Shown: positions 1 to 9,454, counted from the stretch's first letter. The stretch is DNA of 64,000 nt from Acidimicrobiales bacterium (GCA_025455885.1 JALOLR010000004.1:124001-188000); one strand, 5' to 3'. A program made the numbers and translations. Notes: generated by a model from the letters alone, not told the origin.

Positions 1-1112
1 GGCCGGTGCCCGGCACCGGTGGACGCCCGGCTCCGGGTGTTGCGGAGGCGCTGGCGGATGTAGGACCCGGCGAGGCGATAGGGCTCGTGGGCATCGAGCT
101 CGCCGAACGTCCGGTCGACGTCCGGCATCGCGTCGCGACCCCGCTCGATGAACGCCGCCAGCACGGGCGGCGTGCCCGTGATCCGGCTCGACACGCTGAG
201 GTCGTCCACCAGCCGGTCGATCACGTCGAGCTGCACCGCGGTCGCCTGCTCGACCTGCTGGGCGAGGAGGTCCAGGGTCACCTCGGGGGTGACGAACGGG
301 TTGCCGTCCCGGTCGCCGCCGACCCACGTGCCGAAGCGGAGGGGGGCCAACCGGTCGGGAAGTGCGAGGCCCTGCTCGTCGCTCAGGGCGGCCAGGTCGT
401 CGGCGAGCACCGGCAGCACGTCACGGGCCAGCGACGTGAGGAAGAACAGGTTGTTGGCCGCCTCGTCCCGGGGCGTGGGCTTGGTGTGGTGGAGCTCCTC
501 GGTCTGCCACAACAGATCGACCACCTCCGCCACCCGCCGGTCGAGGCGTCGGGCCTCGTACACGTCGAGGCGGGGATCCCCCCTCCGCTCCATGAGTTCG
601 GCCACCTGGTGGCGCTTGGCCAGCACCGACCGGCGCTTCGCCTCGGTGGGGTGCGCCGTGAACACCGGTCGCACCTCGAGCCGTGCCAGCAGCGCCTCCA
701 CCTCGCCGCGGGGGACGCCGTCGGAGAGGAGGTCGGCCACCGTGTGGCGCAGCGACCCCCGGTAGGTCCGGGCACGGGCAGCCAGCTCGTCGGCCCGGTG
801 GACCTGCTCGGCGATCGTCGAGAGGTGGAAGTCGGTGGTGAGGGCGCGGGCCAGGACGATGGCCGCATCGGAGTCCATCGAGGCGATGAGGGCGGCCAGC
901 TCGTCGCCGGCGTCGTCACCGCGGTCGGCAAGGTCGCGCACCGCCTCCACGAGGTCCACCACCGCCCGGCCCTCGTGGCGGACGATCGTCTCGGCCAGTG
1001 CATCGGCCAGGAACGAGACGTCGTCATCGAGGTCCGCGTGGTCTGCGGGGGAAGGCGACCGACCCGCCGCCTCGTCGCGCCGCATCCCTGGCGCGACGGG
1101 CGGGGCTTCCAT
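1..1112 (-). CDS. ppc: Phosphoenolpyruvate carboxylase, N-terminal part (cut by window edge)
   Basis: Carboxylates phosphoenolpyruvate to oxaloacetate, an anaplerotic cytosolic reaction. Only about 370 of the usual ~900 residues lie in the window; the gene continues past position 1. The frame is open to the edge. The catalytic-histidine motif VFTAHPTEAKRR is present with His at residue 154 (codon at 653-651), where the family has it (E. coli His138). The ATG at 1112 is chosen because a TAGCGT -10 box lies exactly six bases upstream, the spacing repeated at many genes here; an in-frame ATG at 1085 is the alternative. It diverges from the small HTH gene. A long antisense frame on the plus strand is a GC-rich shadow. 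Confidence 0.93.
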   Translation of the reverse strand, partial: MEAPPVAPGMRRDEAAGRSPSPADHADLDDDVSFLADALAETIVRHEGRAVVDLVEAVRDLADRGDDAGDELAALIASMDSDAAIVLARALTTDFHLSTIAEQVHRADELAARARTYRGSLRHTVADLLSDGVPRGEVEALLARLEVRPVFTAHPTEAKRRSVLAKRHQVAELMERRGDPRLDVYEARRLDRRVAEVVDLLWQTEELHHTKPTPRDEAANNLFFLTSLARDVLPVLADDLAALSDEQGLALPDRLAPLRFGTWVGGDRDGNPFVTPEVTLDLLAQQVEQATAVQLDVIDRLVDDLSVSSRITGTPPVLAAFIERGRDAMPDVDRTFGELDAHEPYRLAGSYIRQRLRNTRSRASTGAGHR

Positions 1113-1118
1113 GTCCGA

Positions 1119-1124
1119 ACGCTA
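1119..1124 (-). promoter_or_regulatory. -10 box of ppc, leaderless spacing
   Basis: TAGCGT read on the minus strand, followed by six bases and the ATG of ppc. With a start point about seven bases after the -10 box, the transcript would begin at the start codon. No convincing -35 box is visible. Confidence 0.6.
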
Positions 1125-1246
1125 CCGAGGCCCCCGACGTCGTGGCCCGCGGCGACGGCGGCGCCCATCGCTCCCGCAGGCCCGCGAGGTGTCCCGAGGA
1201 GGATCGGGAGGCACCGAAAGGCATCCAGGTGCGGACGTGCGGGACC

Positions 1247-1252
1247 TATGCT
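1247..1252 (+). promoter_or_regulatory. -10 box of the small HTH gene, leaderless spacing
   Basis: TATGCT, then six bases, then ATG at 1259. There is no Shine-Dalgarno sequence in the six bases, so translation is probably leaderless. Confidence 0.6.
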
Positions 1253-1258
1253 GTGCCG

Positions 1259-1483
1259 ATGGCGCTCCCCCCGGTCACCTGGATGTCGAGCGGCGAGGCC
1301 GCCGACTACCTCGGCATCACCACCAGAACGCTGTACAAGTTCATCGACGACGGCTCGTTGCCCGGCTATCGGTTCGGTCGGGTCATCCGCCTGAAAGCCG
1401 CCGAGGTCGAGGCCTTCGTCGAGTCGCGCCGCATCGAGCCCGGCACCCTCGAGCACCTCCACCCGGAGGTGGCCGAGCACTGA
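1259..1483 (+). CDS. Small helix-turn-helix DNA-binding protein, excisionase/MerR-like fold
   Basis: A 74-residue protein that is almost entirely one winged HTH domain. The pattern SSGEAADYLGITTRTLYKFI followed by a basic wing (YRFGRVIRLK) is that of the excisionase-type HTH family (HTH_17), in which the first helix pair contacts DNA and residues near RVIRLK form the wing. The start at 1259 follows a TATGCT box by six bases; longer upstream frames lack support. No integrase or phage gene is near, so it is more likely a chromosomal regulator than a recombination directionality factor. It diverges from ppc and converges on the gene at 1517-2071. Its last codons lie within a tandem repeat. Confidence 0.85.
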   Translation: MALPPVTWMSSGEAADYLGITTRTLYKFIDDGSLPGYRFGRVIRLKAAEVEAFVESRRIEPGTLEHLHPEVAEH

Positions 1484-1528
1484 GGTCGCCTAGGGCGAGG
1501 GGAGCACGGAGGTCGCCTAGGGCGAGGG
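1475..1528. repeat. 27-bp tandem duplication at convergent gene ends
   Basis: Positions 1475-1501 and 1502-1528 are the same 27-bp unit with a single difference (T1481 versus G1508). Copy one contains the TGA of the HTH gene and copy two the TAG of the convergent gene, so the duplication inserted new sequence between two stop codons. Confidence 0.9.
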
Positions 1529-2071
1529 CCGGGTGGTGACCTCGTCCGTCGCCCCCAGGTTCACGTAGGCGATGTCGGAGTTGTCGAGGCGCACGACGGC
1601 GACGCCGGCGGAGGCCGAGACCAGCGAACCCCCGAAGGTGGTGCTCCCCGAGGTGACGACCACCCAGTCGCCGGGTTGCGCGGCGGCGAGCACGAGTCGC
1701 TCGAAGCGGCTCGACGTCGACGGGTCGGCCTCCCCGGGGACCGGCGACGACGAGACCGTGCGCAGCGCGGAGATCGCCGCGAGGCGCACCGCCAGCCACT
1801 GGCGGGTCTCCAGGCGCAGCACCGCCGCATCGGGCCCCACCAGGCGCACCCATCCCCGGTGCTGCACCCCGGAGCGCATCATCAGCCCCACCGGCTCACC
1901 CCGGCCGGCGAGGTCCGTCAACACGCCCGGGAGCGTGGCCTCCTCGGCGGCTCGGGACCGCTGCTCGGCCACCTCCGCCCGGCTCCGGGCGGCGTCGTCC
2001 ACCCGGACCTCGGCCAGCCACCGGTCGAGGTTGGCGTCGTCGGGCGGAGCAACGTCGTCGGGGTCGGTCAT
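1517..2071 (-). CDS. Conserved actinobacterial hypothetical protein
   Basis: I do not recognise this 184-residue protein by name. Residues 1-55 are acidic, helical and probably flexible. The rest is beta-rich with two similar segments, one around GLMMRSGVQHRGWVRLVG and one around GDWVVVTSGSTTFGGSLVSA, each ending in a hydrophobic strand, which suggests a duplicated small-barrel (Sm- or SH3-like) unit. No signal peptide or membrane segment is seen. The ATG at 2071 is preceded by GGAGGA at suitable spacing. It diverges from phoH and may share its regulatory region. The fold assignment is inference. Confidence 0.75.
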   Translation of the reverse strand: MTDPDDVAPPDDANLDRWLAEVRVDDAARSRAEVAEQRSRAAEEATLPGVLTDLAGRGEPVGLMMRSGVQHRGWVRLVGPDAAVLRLETRQWLAVRLAAISALRTVSSSPVPGEADPSTSSRFERLVLAAAQPGDWVVVTSGSTTFGGSLVSASAGVAVVRLDNSDIAYVNLGATDEVTTRPSP

Positions 2072-2173
2072 CGGGTCCTCCGTGGATCGGCGCAGGCGTC
2101 ATCCTGGCACCGGCCGCCCATGGTGCGAACCGGCGCCCGAACCGGCGGCGGTCCGCCCTACGATGTGGAGGCG

Positions 2174-3154
<981 letters not shown>

Positions 3155-3207
3155 CCGACCGCCCCCCGAGTCGGCGGCGGCGCCGCCGCGGACCCGGAGG
3201 AGGAGAG

Positions 3208-3771
3208 GTGACGGTCTTCGTCGCCGACGAACAGGACGCCCACCCCGTCGACGCGGCGCGCTGGCAGCGCCTGGCCGCCCTCGTGCTCGACGACGAAGGC
3301 GTCGAGGGGGAGTGCGAGCTGTCGCTGCTGTTCGTCACCGGCGACACCATCGCCGAGCTCAACGACCGGTTCATGGGCCACGCCGGCCCCACCGACGTCC
3401 TGTCGTTCCCCATCGACGGTGAGGCCAACCCGCCCGGGCGCTGGCCCGACGGCGGCGGGTCGGGGCCCGATCGCCACGACGACGACCCCGACGCGGTGCC
3501 GCTCCTGCTCGGCGACGTCGTCATCTGCCCTGCCGTCGCGGCCGCCAACGCCCCCGCCCACGCCGGCAGCTACGACGACGAGCTGGCCCTCCTCGTCGTC
3601 CACGGGATCCTGCACCTGCTCGGCATGGACCACGCCGACGACGCCGAACGCGCCGTCATGCAGGACCGCGAGCGGCGGCTCCTCGCCGCCCACCACGGTC
3701 CCCTCGCCGCCGATCCCTGGGTGCGCACCGACGCCGGGGCGTCCGCCGGCGAGACCGGGGCGCGGGCGTGA
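3208..3771 (+). CDS. ybeY: Endoribonuclease YbeY
   Basis: Zinc-dependent single-strand endoribonuclease involved in 16S rRNA maturation and 70S quality control. The signature HGILHLLGMDH supplies the three metal-binding histidines. The GTG at 3208 sits just after a GGAGGAGGAGAG ribosome-binding stretch and gives the usual N-terminus (TVFVADEQ); an ATG at 3151 overlapping the phoH stop is possible but adds an Arg-rich tail not typical of the family. A loop of about 20 residues rich in Gly, Asp and Pro precedes the catalytic region and is an insertion relative to short homologues. Translationally coupled to the next gene by GTGA. Confidence 0.93.
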   Translation: MTVFVADEQDAHPVDAARWQRLAALVLDDEGVEGECELSLLFVTGDTIAELNDRFMGHAGPTDVLSFPIDGEANPPGRWPDGGGSGPDRHDDDPDAVPLLLGDVVICPAVAAANAPAHAGSYDDELALLVVHGILHLLGMDHADDAERAVMQDRERRLLAAHHGPLAADPWVRTDAGASAGETGARA

Positions 3772-5099
3772 CCACCACCGTGCTCGCCCTCACCACCTCC
3801 CAGGCGGTGATGATCACCGCCATCGTCGTGCTGTTGCTCGTCTCGGTGTTCCTCGCCCTCGCCGAGACGGCCCTCACCCGCATGACCCGGACCAAGGCGG
3901 TGGCGCTCCTCGAGGACGAGCGCCGCGGCGCCAAGCGGCTCCTGGAGCTCGTCGCCCACCCCGAGCGCTTCCTCAACGTGGTGCTGCTCGTCGTGCTCGT
4001 CGCCCAGCTCGTGCAGGCCACCCTCACCGGCATCGTCTCGGCCCAGCTCTTCGGGGCGTGGGGCGTGGCCGTGGCGACGTTCCTGAACGTGGTGGTCGTG
4101 TTCGTGCTGGCCGAGGCCGCCCCCAAGACCTGGGCCATCGAGCATCCCGAGCGGGCCGCCCTCATCGCCGCCCCGCCCGTCTCCGCCCTCGCCCGGTTCG
4201 GCCCCTTGCGCCTCCTGTCGCGCGGGCTCATCGGGCTCACCAACGTGATCCTCCCCGGCAAGGGCCTCAAGGAGGGCCCGTTCGTCTCGGAGGAGGAGCT
4301 GTTGGCGATGGTCGACGTCGCCGTCGAGGAGGAGGTGATCGAGCGCGAGGAGCGACAGCTCATCAGCCAGATCATCGAGTTCGGCGACACCATCGTCCGG
4401 GAGGTCATGGTGCCCCGGCCCGACATGGTCACCGTCGACACCGACTTCCGGGTGGCCGACGTGATGGAGGTCGTCCTGCTGAACGGCCGCAGCCGCATCC
4501 CCGTGCTCGGCGAGGGCATCGACGACGTCGTCGGCGTCGTCACCGCCAAGGACCTCATGCGTGCCGAGCGCGACGGCCGGGCCGACGAGCCGGTCCTCGC
4601 GTTCGTGCGGCCCGCCGAGTTCGTCCCCGAGACGAAGCGGGTCGCCGCGTTGCTCCCCGAGATGCAGGCCCGGACCTTCCACATGGCGATCGTGGTCGAC
4701 GAGTACGGCGGGACCGCCGGGCTCGTCACCATGGAGGACCTCATCGAGGAGCTCGTGGGGGAGATCGTCGACGAGACCGACCGCGAGGAGCCGATGGTCG
4801 AACCGCTCCCCGGGGGTGCGGTGCTGGTCCAGGCTCAGATGGGCATCGACGAGGTCAACGACCTGCTCGGCCTCGAGCTCCCCGAGGGCGACTGGGACAC
4901 GCTCGGCGGACTCGTGTTCCACCTCGCCGGCCACGTGCCCGCCGAGGGCGAGGTCGTGGAGGCCGACGGACGCCTCCTCCACGTCGAGCGGGTGAAGGGA
5001 CGTCGCATCGCCACGATCCGCGTCGACCCCGCCCCCGGGCACCGCCACACGGGCGAGCCCGGGGTCGACGATCCCGCCGGTCGCCGGACCTCGGCGTGA
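3768..5099 (+). CDS. CNNM/CBS-domain membrane protein of the CorC-HlyC type
   Basis: A 443-residue inner-membrane protein. Residues 1-190 form the DUF21/CNNM transmembrane domain with about four hydrophobic segments. Two CBS motifs follow (VMVPRPDMVTVD... and ...FVPETKRVAALLPEMQ), then the CorC_HlyC transporter-associated domain at the C-terminus (GAVLVQAQMGIDEVNDLLG). The family is implicated in magnesium or cobalt efflux or tolerance; older hemolysin names are historical. It starts with a GTG that overlaps the ybeY stop and ends with a GTGA overlap into era, so its expression is tied to ribosome-maturation genes, an arrangement common in bacteria. Confidence 0.93.
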   Translation: MTTTVLALTTSQAVMITAIVVLLLVSVFLALAETALTRMTRTKAVALLEDERRGAKRLLELVAHPERFLNVVLLVVLVAQLVQATLTGIVSAQLFGAWGVAVATFLNVVVVFVLAEAAPKTWAIEHPERAALIAAPPVSALARFGPLRLLSRGLIGLTNVILPGKGLKEGPFVSEEELLAMVDVAVEEEVIEREERQLISQIIEFGDTIVREVMVPRPDMVTVDTDFRVADVMEVVLLNGRSRIPVLGEGIDDVVGVVTAKDLMRAERDGRADEPVLAFVRPAEFVPETKRVAALLPEMQARTFHMAIVVDEYGGTAGLVTMEDLIEELVGEIVDETDREEPMVEPLPGGAVLVQAQMGIDEVNDLLGLELPEGDWDTLGGLVFHLAGHVPAEGEVVEADGRLLHVERVKGRRIATIRVDPAPGHRHTGEPGVDDPAGRRTSA

Positions 5100-5935
5100 A
5101 AAGCGGCTTCGCGACCTTCGTCGGGCGCCCCAACGTCGGCAAGTCCACGCTCCTGAACGCCGTCCTCGGCACGAAGGTGGCCATCACCTCCGACAAGCCC
5201 CAGACCACCCGGTCCCAGATCCGCGGGGTGCTCGAACGGCCCGGCGCCCAGGTGGTGTTCGTCGACACGCCCGGCATCCACAAGCCCCGCACGCTCCTCG
5301 GTGAGCGTCTCAACGCCACCGCCACGGAGGCCGCCGGCGGGGTCGACGTGGTGTGCCTCGTCGTCGACGCCACCGCCCCGATCGGCCCCGGTGATCGCTT
5401 CGTGGCGGGGCGGGTGCCGGCCGACGCCATCGTGGTCGTCAACAAGACCGATGTCGCCTCGGCCGACGAGGTGATGAGCCAGCTCGCTCGCGCCGCCGAG
5501 CAGCTCGACCGCTCCGCCTACTTCCCGGTCTCGGCGCTCACCGGCGCGGGCGTGCCCGCCCTCGTCGACGAGATCGTGGCCCGCCTCCCCGAAGGCCCCG
5601 AGTGGTACCCGCCCGGCACCGTGACCGACGTGCCCGAGGCGTTCCACGTGGCCGAGCTGGTCCGCGAGCAGCTGCTCGCCGTCACCCACGACGAGCTGCC
5701 CCACTCCATCGCCACCCGCGTGGTCGAGTGGGAGTGGCCGCGCATCCGGGTCGAGATCCTCGTCGAGCGCGACTCCCAGAAGGGCATCGTGATCGGCCGC
5801 AAGGGCGCCGTGCTCAAGCAGGTCGGCACCGCGGTCCGAGAGCAGCTCCAGCCCGGCGCCTACCTCGAGCTGTTCGTGAAGGTCGACAAGGACTGGCAGC
5901 GCCAGGCCCGCGCCCTCGACCGCCTGGGCTTCTGA
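5096..5935 (+). CDS. era: GTPase Era
   Basis: Essential GTPase that binds 16S rRNA during 30S assembly. All G motifs are visible: G1 GRPNVGKST, G3 DTPGIHKP, G4 NKTD and G5 SAL, followed by a C-terminal KH domain with GIVIGRKGAVLKQVG. At 279 residues it is slightly shorter than the usual ~300. The GTG start overlaps the stop of the CBS protein, so the long upstream frame open in the same register is not coding. It is the last gene of the phoH-ybeY-CBS-era operon and converges on the helicase gene, with only 25 bp between the stops. Confidence 0.96.
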   Translation: MKSGFATFVGRPNVGKSTLLNAVLGTKVAITSDKPQTTRSQIRGVLERPGAQVVFVDTPGIHKPRTLLGERLNATATEAAGGVDVVCLVVDATAPIGPGDRFVAGRVPADAIVVVNKTDVASADEVMSQLARAAEQLDRSAYFPVSALTGAGVPALVDEIVARLPEGPEWYPPGTVTDVPEAFHVAELVREQLLAVTHDELPHSIATRVVEWEWPRIRVEILVERDSQKGIVIGRKGAVLKQVGTAVREQLQPGAYLELFVKVDKDWQRQARALDRLGF

Positions 5936-5960
5936 TCGGCGACAGCGGCGCCTCCGCCGG

Positions 5961-7853
5961 TCAGGCCCGCATCTCCCGCAGGAACCTCTCGGCCTCGGCC
6001 CGGTCGCGGGTGCGGCGCATCGGTGGGAGGGCGTGCACGATGTCCCACCGGTAGGTGGCGTTGGTCGCGAGACGGGGATCGAAGACGGCGACGACCCCCC
6101 GGTCGGTGGCGGTGCGGATGAGGCGACCGGCGCCCTGGGCGAGCAGCGTGGCCGCCCTCGGCAGGTCGACGGTGCGGAAGGCCTCGGCGCGGGCCCGTTC
6201 CCGTCGGGCCTGCAGCAGCGGGTCGTCGGGCCGGGGGAACGGGAGGCGGTCGATGGTGACGAGGCTGAGCGTGGCGCCCGGTACGTCGACTCCCTGCCAG
6301 AACCCCATGGTGGCGAACAGGCAGCTCTCGGGATCGGCGGTGAAGCGGGCCACGAGGGCCGCCTTCGTGAGGTCGTCCTGGGCGAGGACGGGGACGTCGA
6401 GGCGAGGGCGGAGTGCCTCGAAGGCGCCGCGCAGCGCCCGGTGGCTGGTGAACAGCGCCATCGTGCGTCCTCCCGCCGCCTCGATGAGCGCGGCCAGCTC
6501 CTCGTGTACCGCCTCGTCGAACGCCGGTGACCGCGGGTCGGGCAGCGCGGCGGCGCAGTAGAGCAGCGCCTGGCGCGCGTAGTCGAACGGGCTGCCGACG
6601 TCGATGCTGGTGTAGCCGCCCGGTGGGAGCCCGAGGCGATCGGGCAGCGTGACGGGCAGCGTGGCGCTGGTGAGCACCGCGGTCGTGGTCGACCACGCCG
6701 TGGCCTGGAGCAGCTCGGACACGTCGACCGGCGCCACGCGCAGCACGGGGTTGTCCGGGGGTCCCTCCACCCACGCCACGTCGCCGGCGCGGACCTCGGC
6801 GACGGCGTCGAGGTCGTCGATCAGCGTCGTCGCCGCCTTCATCGCCCGCTGCTTGCGGGCGCCCACGTCCCCGGGCCCGTCGTCGGCCACCCCCCGCAGG
6901 GCGGCCATCACGACGTCGAGGCGGTTCCTGGCCAGGTCGCGCACCACCGCGGCGTCGCCGTCGAGGTGGTGGCGGAGTCGCCGGCCCACCTCGTCGGCGA
7001 GGGCGGCCTTCCAGCGGTCGCCGAGCTCCTCGATCGAGTCCACCATCTCCCGGTCGTCGATGATCGCTCCGACGGTGCGGGCGAAGGCGACGAACCTCCC
7101 CCCGGTCAGCTCGAGCCCGGAGGTGGCGGCCACCGTGTCCTCGAGCTGGTGGGCCTCGTCGACGACCACGACGTCGTGCTCGGGGAGCACCGCCCCTCCC
7201 GTCGCCAGGTGGAGCCCGTAGAGGTGGGTGTTGACCACCACCACGTCGGAGTCGGCCGCGGCCCGCCGCGCCCGTTCGGCGAAACAGGGGTCACCCTTGG
7301 GGCAGTTGGCGGCCCCGGGGCACTCCCGGGGGCCCACGCTCACCGCCGCCCACGCCCGAGGTGACGGCTCGCGCTCGAGCTCGGCCCGGTCGCCGGTCCC
7401 GGTGCGACCCGCCCACGCCACCAACGCCGCCACCTCCTCGCTGGGGGGACGAGGACCGACGTCGAGGGCCAGCTGCTCGCCCCCCTCAACCTCGTGGACC
7501 CGCTGGAGGCACACGTAGTTGGATCGACCTTTCACCACCGCCCAACTGACCGGCTCGTCGAGGTGCTCGGCGAGGAACGGCAGGTCCTTGTCGGCCAACT
7601 GGTCCTGCAGCGCCTTGGTGGCGGTGGTCACCACCACCCGCTGGCCGGCGAGGACGGCCGGGACCAGGTAGGCGAACGTCTTGCCGGTGCCCGTGCCCGC
7701 CTGGACGACGAGGTGCTCTCCTTCGGCGATGGCCCGGGCGACGGCCTCGGCCATTCGGACCTGGCCGGGTCGGGGTTCGCCCGCCGGGAGGGCGGCGGTG
7801 ATGGCGGCCAACGCGTCGCGGGTGTCGCCGGCGAGGCGGTCGGCGTCGGCCAT
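5961..7853 (-). CDS. dinG: DinG-family ATP-dependent DNA helicase
   Basis: A 630-residue XPD/DinG-type superfamily 2 helicase. Walker A is QAGTGTGKTFAYL near residue 55 and the DEAH box is VVVDEAHQLED. Four cysteines likely bind an Fe-S cluster: one in NYVCLQ and three in ECPGAANCPKGDPC. Motif VI-like QGAGRLIRTATDRG is near the C-terminus. The ATG at 7853 has a TACGCT box ten bases upstream, giving a leader of about three bases. No N-terminal exonuclease domain is present. It diverges from uppS over 71 bp. Orthologue choice between DinG and YoaA cannot be made from sequence alone. Confidence 0.93.
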   Translation of the reverse strand: MADADRLAGDTRDALAAITAALPAGEPRPGQVRMAEAVARAIAEGEHLVVQAGTGTGKTFAYLVPAVLAGQRVVVTTATKALQDQLADKDLPFLAEHLDEPVSWAVVKGRSNYVCLQRVHEVEGGEQLALDVGPRPPSEEVAALVAWAGRTGTGDRAELEREPSPRAWAAVSVGPRECPGAANCPKGDPCFAERARRAAADSDVVVVNTHLYGLHLATGGAVLPEHDVVVVDEAHQLEDTVAATSGLELTGGRFVAFARTVGAIIDDREMVDSIEELGDRWKAALADEVGRRLRHHLDGDAAVVRDLARNRLDVVMAALRGVADDGPGDVGARKQRAMKAATTLIDDLDAVAEVRAGDVAWVEGPPDNPVLRVAPVDVSELLQATAWSTTTAVLTSATLPVTLPDRLGLPPGGYTSIDVGSPFDYARQALLYCAAALPDPRSPAFDEAVHEELAALIEAAGGRTMALFTSHRALRGAFEALRPRLDVPVLAQDDLTKAALVARFTADPESCLFATMGFWQGVDVPGATLSLVTIDRLPFPRPDDPLLQARRERARAEAFRTVDLPRAATLLAQGAGRLIRTATDRGVVAVFDPRLATNATYRWDIVHALPPMRRTRDRAEAERFLREMRA

Positions 7854-7863
7854 GAGGCGATGG

Positions 7864-7869
7864 AGCGTA
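7864..7869 (-). promoter_or_regulatory. -10 box of the dinG-type gene
   Basis: TACGCT on the minus strand, ten bases before the ATG at 7853; a start point near 7856 would give an almost leaderless mRNA. Confidence 0.4.
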
Positions 7870-7912
7870 GTGCCGGCCGACCGCGGTGCCGGGGCTTCCG
7901 CGGGCCCGGCGG

Positions 7913-7918
7913 TAACGT
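7913..7918 (+). promoter_or_regulatory. -10 box of uppS, leaderless spacing
   Basis: TAACGT followed by exactly six bases and the GTG of uppS at 7925. It lies in the 71-bp divergent region shared with the helicase gene. Confidence 0.6.
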
Positions 7919-7924
7919 CGGCCC

Positions 7925-8644
7925 GTGACCGTTCCCGGCGTCGATCCCGACCGCGTCCCGGTGCACGTGGCCGCGGTGATGGACGGCAACGGCCGCTGGG
8001 CGCAGCGCCGCGGCCTGAAGCGCACCGACGGCCACGCGGCGGGGGAGGAGGCCCTCCTCGACGCCGTGGAGGGGGCGCTGGAGCTCGGTGTGGGGTGGCT
8101 CACCGTGTACGCCTTCTCGACGGAGAACTGGCGCCGGCCCCGCGACGAGGTGAGGTTCCTCATGAACTTCAACGAGTCCCTGCTGCTGCGCCGCCGCGAC
8201 GAGCTCCACGAGCGGGGCGTGCGCATCCGCTTCCTCGGTCGTCGTGACTGGCGGGTGCCGAAGCGGCTCCTGCGGCGCATGGACGAGTCGCTCGAGCTGA
8301 CGAAACGCAATCGCACGCTCACCCTCTCCATCGCCTTCAACTACGGCGGCCGCGCCGAGATCGTCGACGCGGTGCGGGCCCTGATCGACGAGGGGGTCCC
8401 GGCCGGCAAGGTCGACGAGCGGGCGATCGCCCGTCGGCTCTACGACCCCGAGATGCCCGAGCCCGATCTCGTCATCCGCACCTCCGGCGAGTACCGGCTC
8501 TCGAACTTCCTCCTCTGGGAGGCCGCCTACAGCGAGCTGGTCTTCACCGACGTGCTGTGGCCCGACTTCCGCCGCGAGCACCTCTTCGCCGCGGTGCGCG
8601 AGTTCCAGGCGCGCGATCGGCGCTTCGGCGGGCTCAACGAATGA
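7925..8644 (+). CDS. uppS: Isoprenyl (undecaprenyl/decaprenyl) diphosphate synthase
   Basis: cis-Prenyltransferase that extends a farnesyl-type primer with isopentenyl diphosphate to make the lipid carrier for cell-wall precursors. The family signature VAAVMDGNGRWAQRRG carries the catalytic Asp at residue 20. FSTENWRRP, the FNYGGRAEIVDA segment and the C-terminal DLVIRTSGEYRLSNFLLWE block are all intact. Length (239 residues) is normal. The GTG start is fixed by the leaderless -10 box. recO follows after a short tandem duplication, in the common actinobacterial uppS-recO pairing, though in reverse order to many genomes. Confidence 0.95.
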   Translation: MTVPGVDPDRVPVHVAAVMDGNGRWAQRRGLKRTDGHAAGEEALLDAVEGALELGVGWLTVYAFSTENWRRPRDEVRFLMNFNESLLLRRRDELHERGVRIRFLGRRDWRVPKRLLRRMDESLELTKRNRTLTLSIAFNYGGRAEIVDAVRALIDEGVPAGKVDERAIARRLYDPEMPEPDLVIRTSGEYRLSNFLLWEAAYSELVFTDVLWPDFRREHLFAAVREFQARDRRFGGLNE

Positions 8645-8668
8645 ACAAGGGCAACGAATGAGCAAGGG
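8635..8668. repeat. 17-bp tandem duplication at the uppS-recO junction
   Basis: CAACGAATGAACAAGGG at 8635-8651 is followed directly by CAACGAATGAGCAAGGG at 8652-8668, differing by one base. Each copy carries an ATGA, so a former four-base stop/start overlap between uppS and recO has been separated by 17 bp. Copy one encodes only a six-residue open frame. Confidence 0.9.
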
Positions 8669-9383
8669 CACGCTGCACCGCGACGAGGCCATCGTGTTGC
8701 GCACCTACAAGCTCGGTGAGGCCGACCGGATCGTCGTGCTGCTCACCCGGGGCCGGGGCAAGGTCCGGGCGGTCGCCAAGGGCGTGCGCAAGACCCGTTC
8801 GAAGTTCGGGGCCCGCCTCGAGCCCACCAGCCACGTGGCCGTGCAGCTCTACGAGGGCCGTGAGCTCGACATCGTCACCCAGGCCGACAGCCTCGACCAC
8901 TTCCGGGTGATCCGCGACGACCTCGAGCGCATCACCCGGGCGTCGGCGATGCTCGAGACGGCCGACCAGCTGGCCCAGGAGGGCGAAGTGAACCCCCGGC
9001 TGTTCCAGATGCTGCTCGGTGCGCTGCGCACCCTCGCCGGCTCGGACTCGGCGCTCGTCGTGCCGGCGTTCTTCTGGAAGGTGCTGGCCCTCGAGGGCTA
9101 CCGCCCCGAGGTCGAGGTCTGCGTGTCGTGCGGCGCCGAGGGTCCGCTGGTGGCCTTCGACCTCGACAGCGGGGGGACGCTGTGCCGGGCCTGTCGGCGC
9201 GGCGACGCCGTCTCGGCCGACGCGGTGACGCTGTTGCAGCAGATCCTCGGCGGCCGCCTCAACGAGGCGCTGGCCGGACCGGACTCCCCGGCCACGCACG
9301 AGGTCGACCACCTGGCGACCCGGGCGGTCGAGCACCACCTCGAACGGCGACTCCGCTCCGTCTCGGTGCTCGATCGGCACTGA
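8658..9383 (+). CDS. recO: DNA repair protein RecO
   Basis: Recombination mediator that loads RecA with RecR at SSB-coated single strands. The N-terminal OB fold is recognisable (HRDEAIVLRTYKLGEADRIV, then GKVRAVAKGVRKTRSKFG). A zinc-finger region follows with Cys pairs in VCVSCGAEG and TLCRACRRG. The length of 241 residues is usual. ATG 8658 is in the second copy of the junction duplication and has AAGGG-rich sequence upstream. Its only downstream neighbour is convergent, with a hairpin between. Confidence 0.93.
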   Translation: MSKGTLHRDEAIVLRTYKLGEADRIVVLLTRGRGKVRAVAKGVRKTRSKFGARLEPTSHVAVQLYEGRELDIVTQADSLDHFRVIRDDLERITRASAMLETADQLAQEGEVNPRLFQMLLGALRTLAGSDSALVVPAFFWKVLALEGYRPEVEVCVSCGAEGPLVAFDLDSGGTLCRACRRGDAVSADAVTLLQQILGGRLNEALAGPDSPATHEVDHLATRAVEHHLERRLRSVSVLDRH

Positions 9384-9434
9384 GCGACCGGAGGCGTCGA
9401 CCGGAACAGGCCGGCACCGAACATCCGGCACCCG

Positions 9435-9454
9435 CGGCCGGCTCCGACCGGCCG
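9435..9454. terminator. Hairpin between convergent recO and RDD genes
   Basis: CGGCCGG and CCGGCCG form a perfect 7-bp stem with a six-base loop, about 50 bp after recO and just before the opposing stop. There is no T-run, so it could act in either direction as a weak or factor-assisted terminator. Confidence 0.45.

Noticed and set aside
6-1394. A 462-codon open frame on the plus strand at the left edge
   Set aside because: It is antisense to a clear phosphoenolpyruvate carboxylase frame containing the catalytic VFTAHPTEA motif, and its own translation has no recognisable domain.
1259-1483. Calling the small HTH protein a phage excisionase
   Set aside because: The fold matches, but there is no integrase, attachment site or other phage gene; such HTH genes are common chromosomal genes in actinobacteria.
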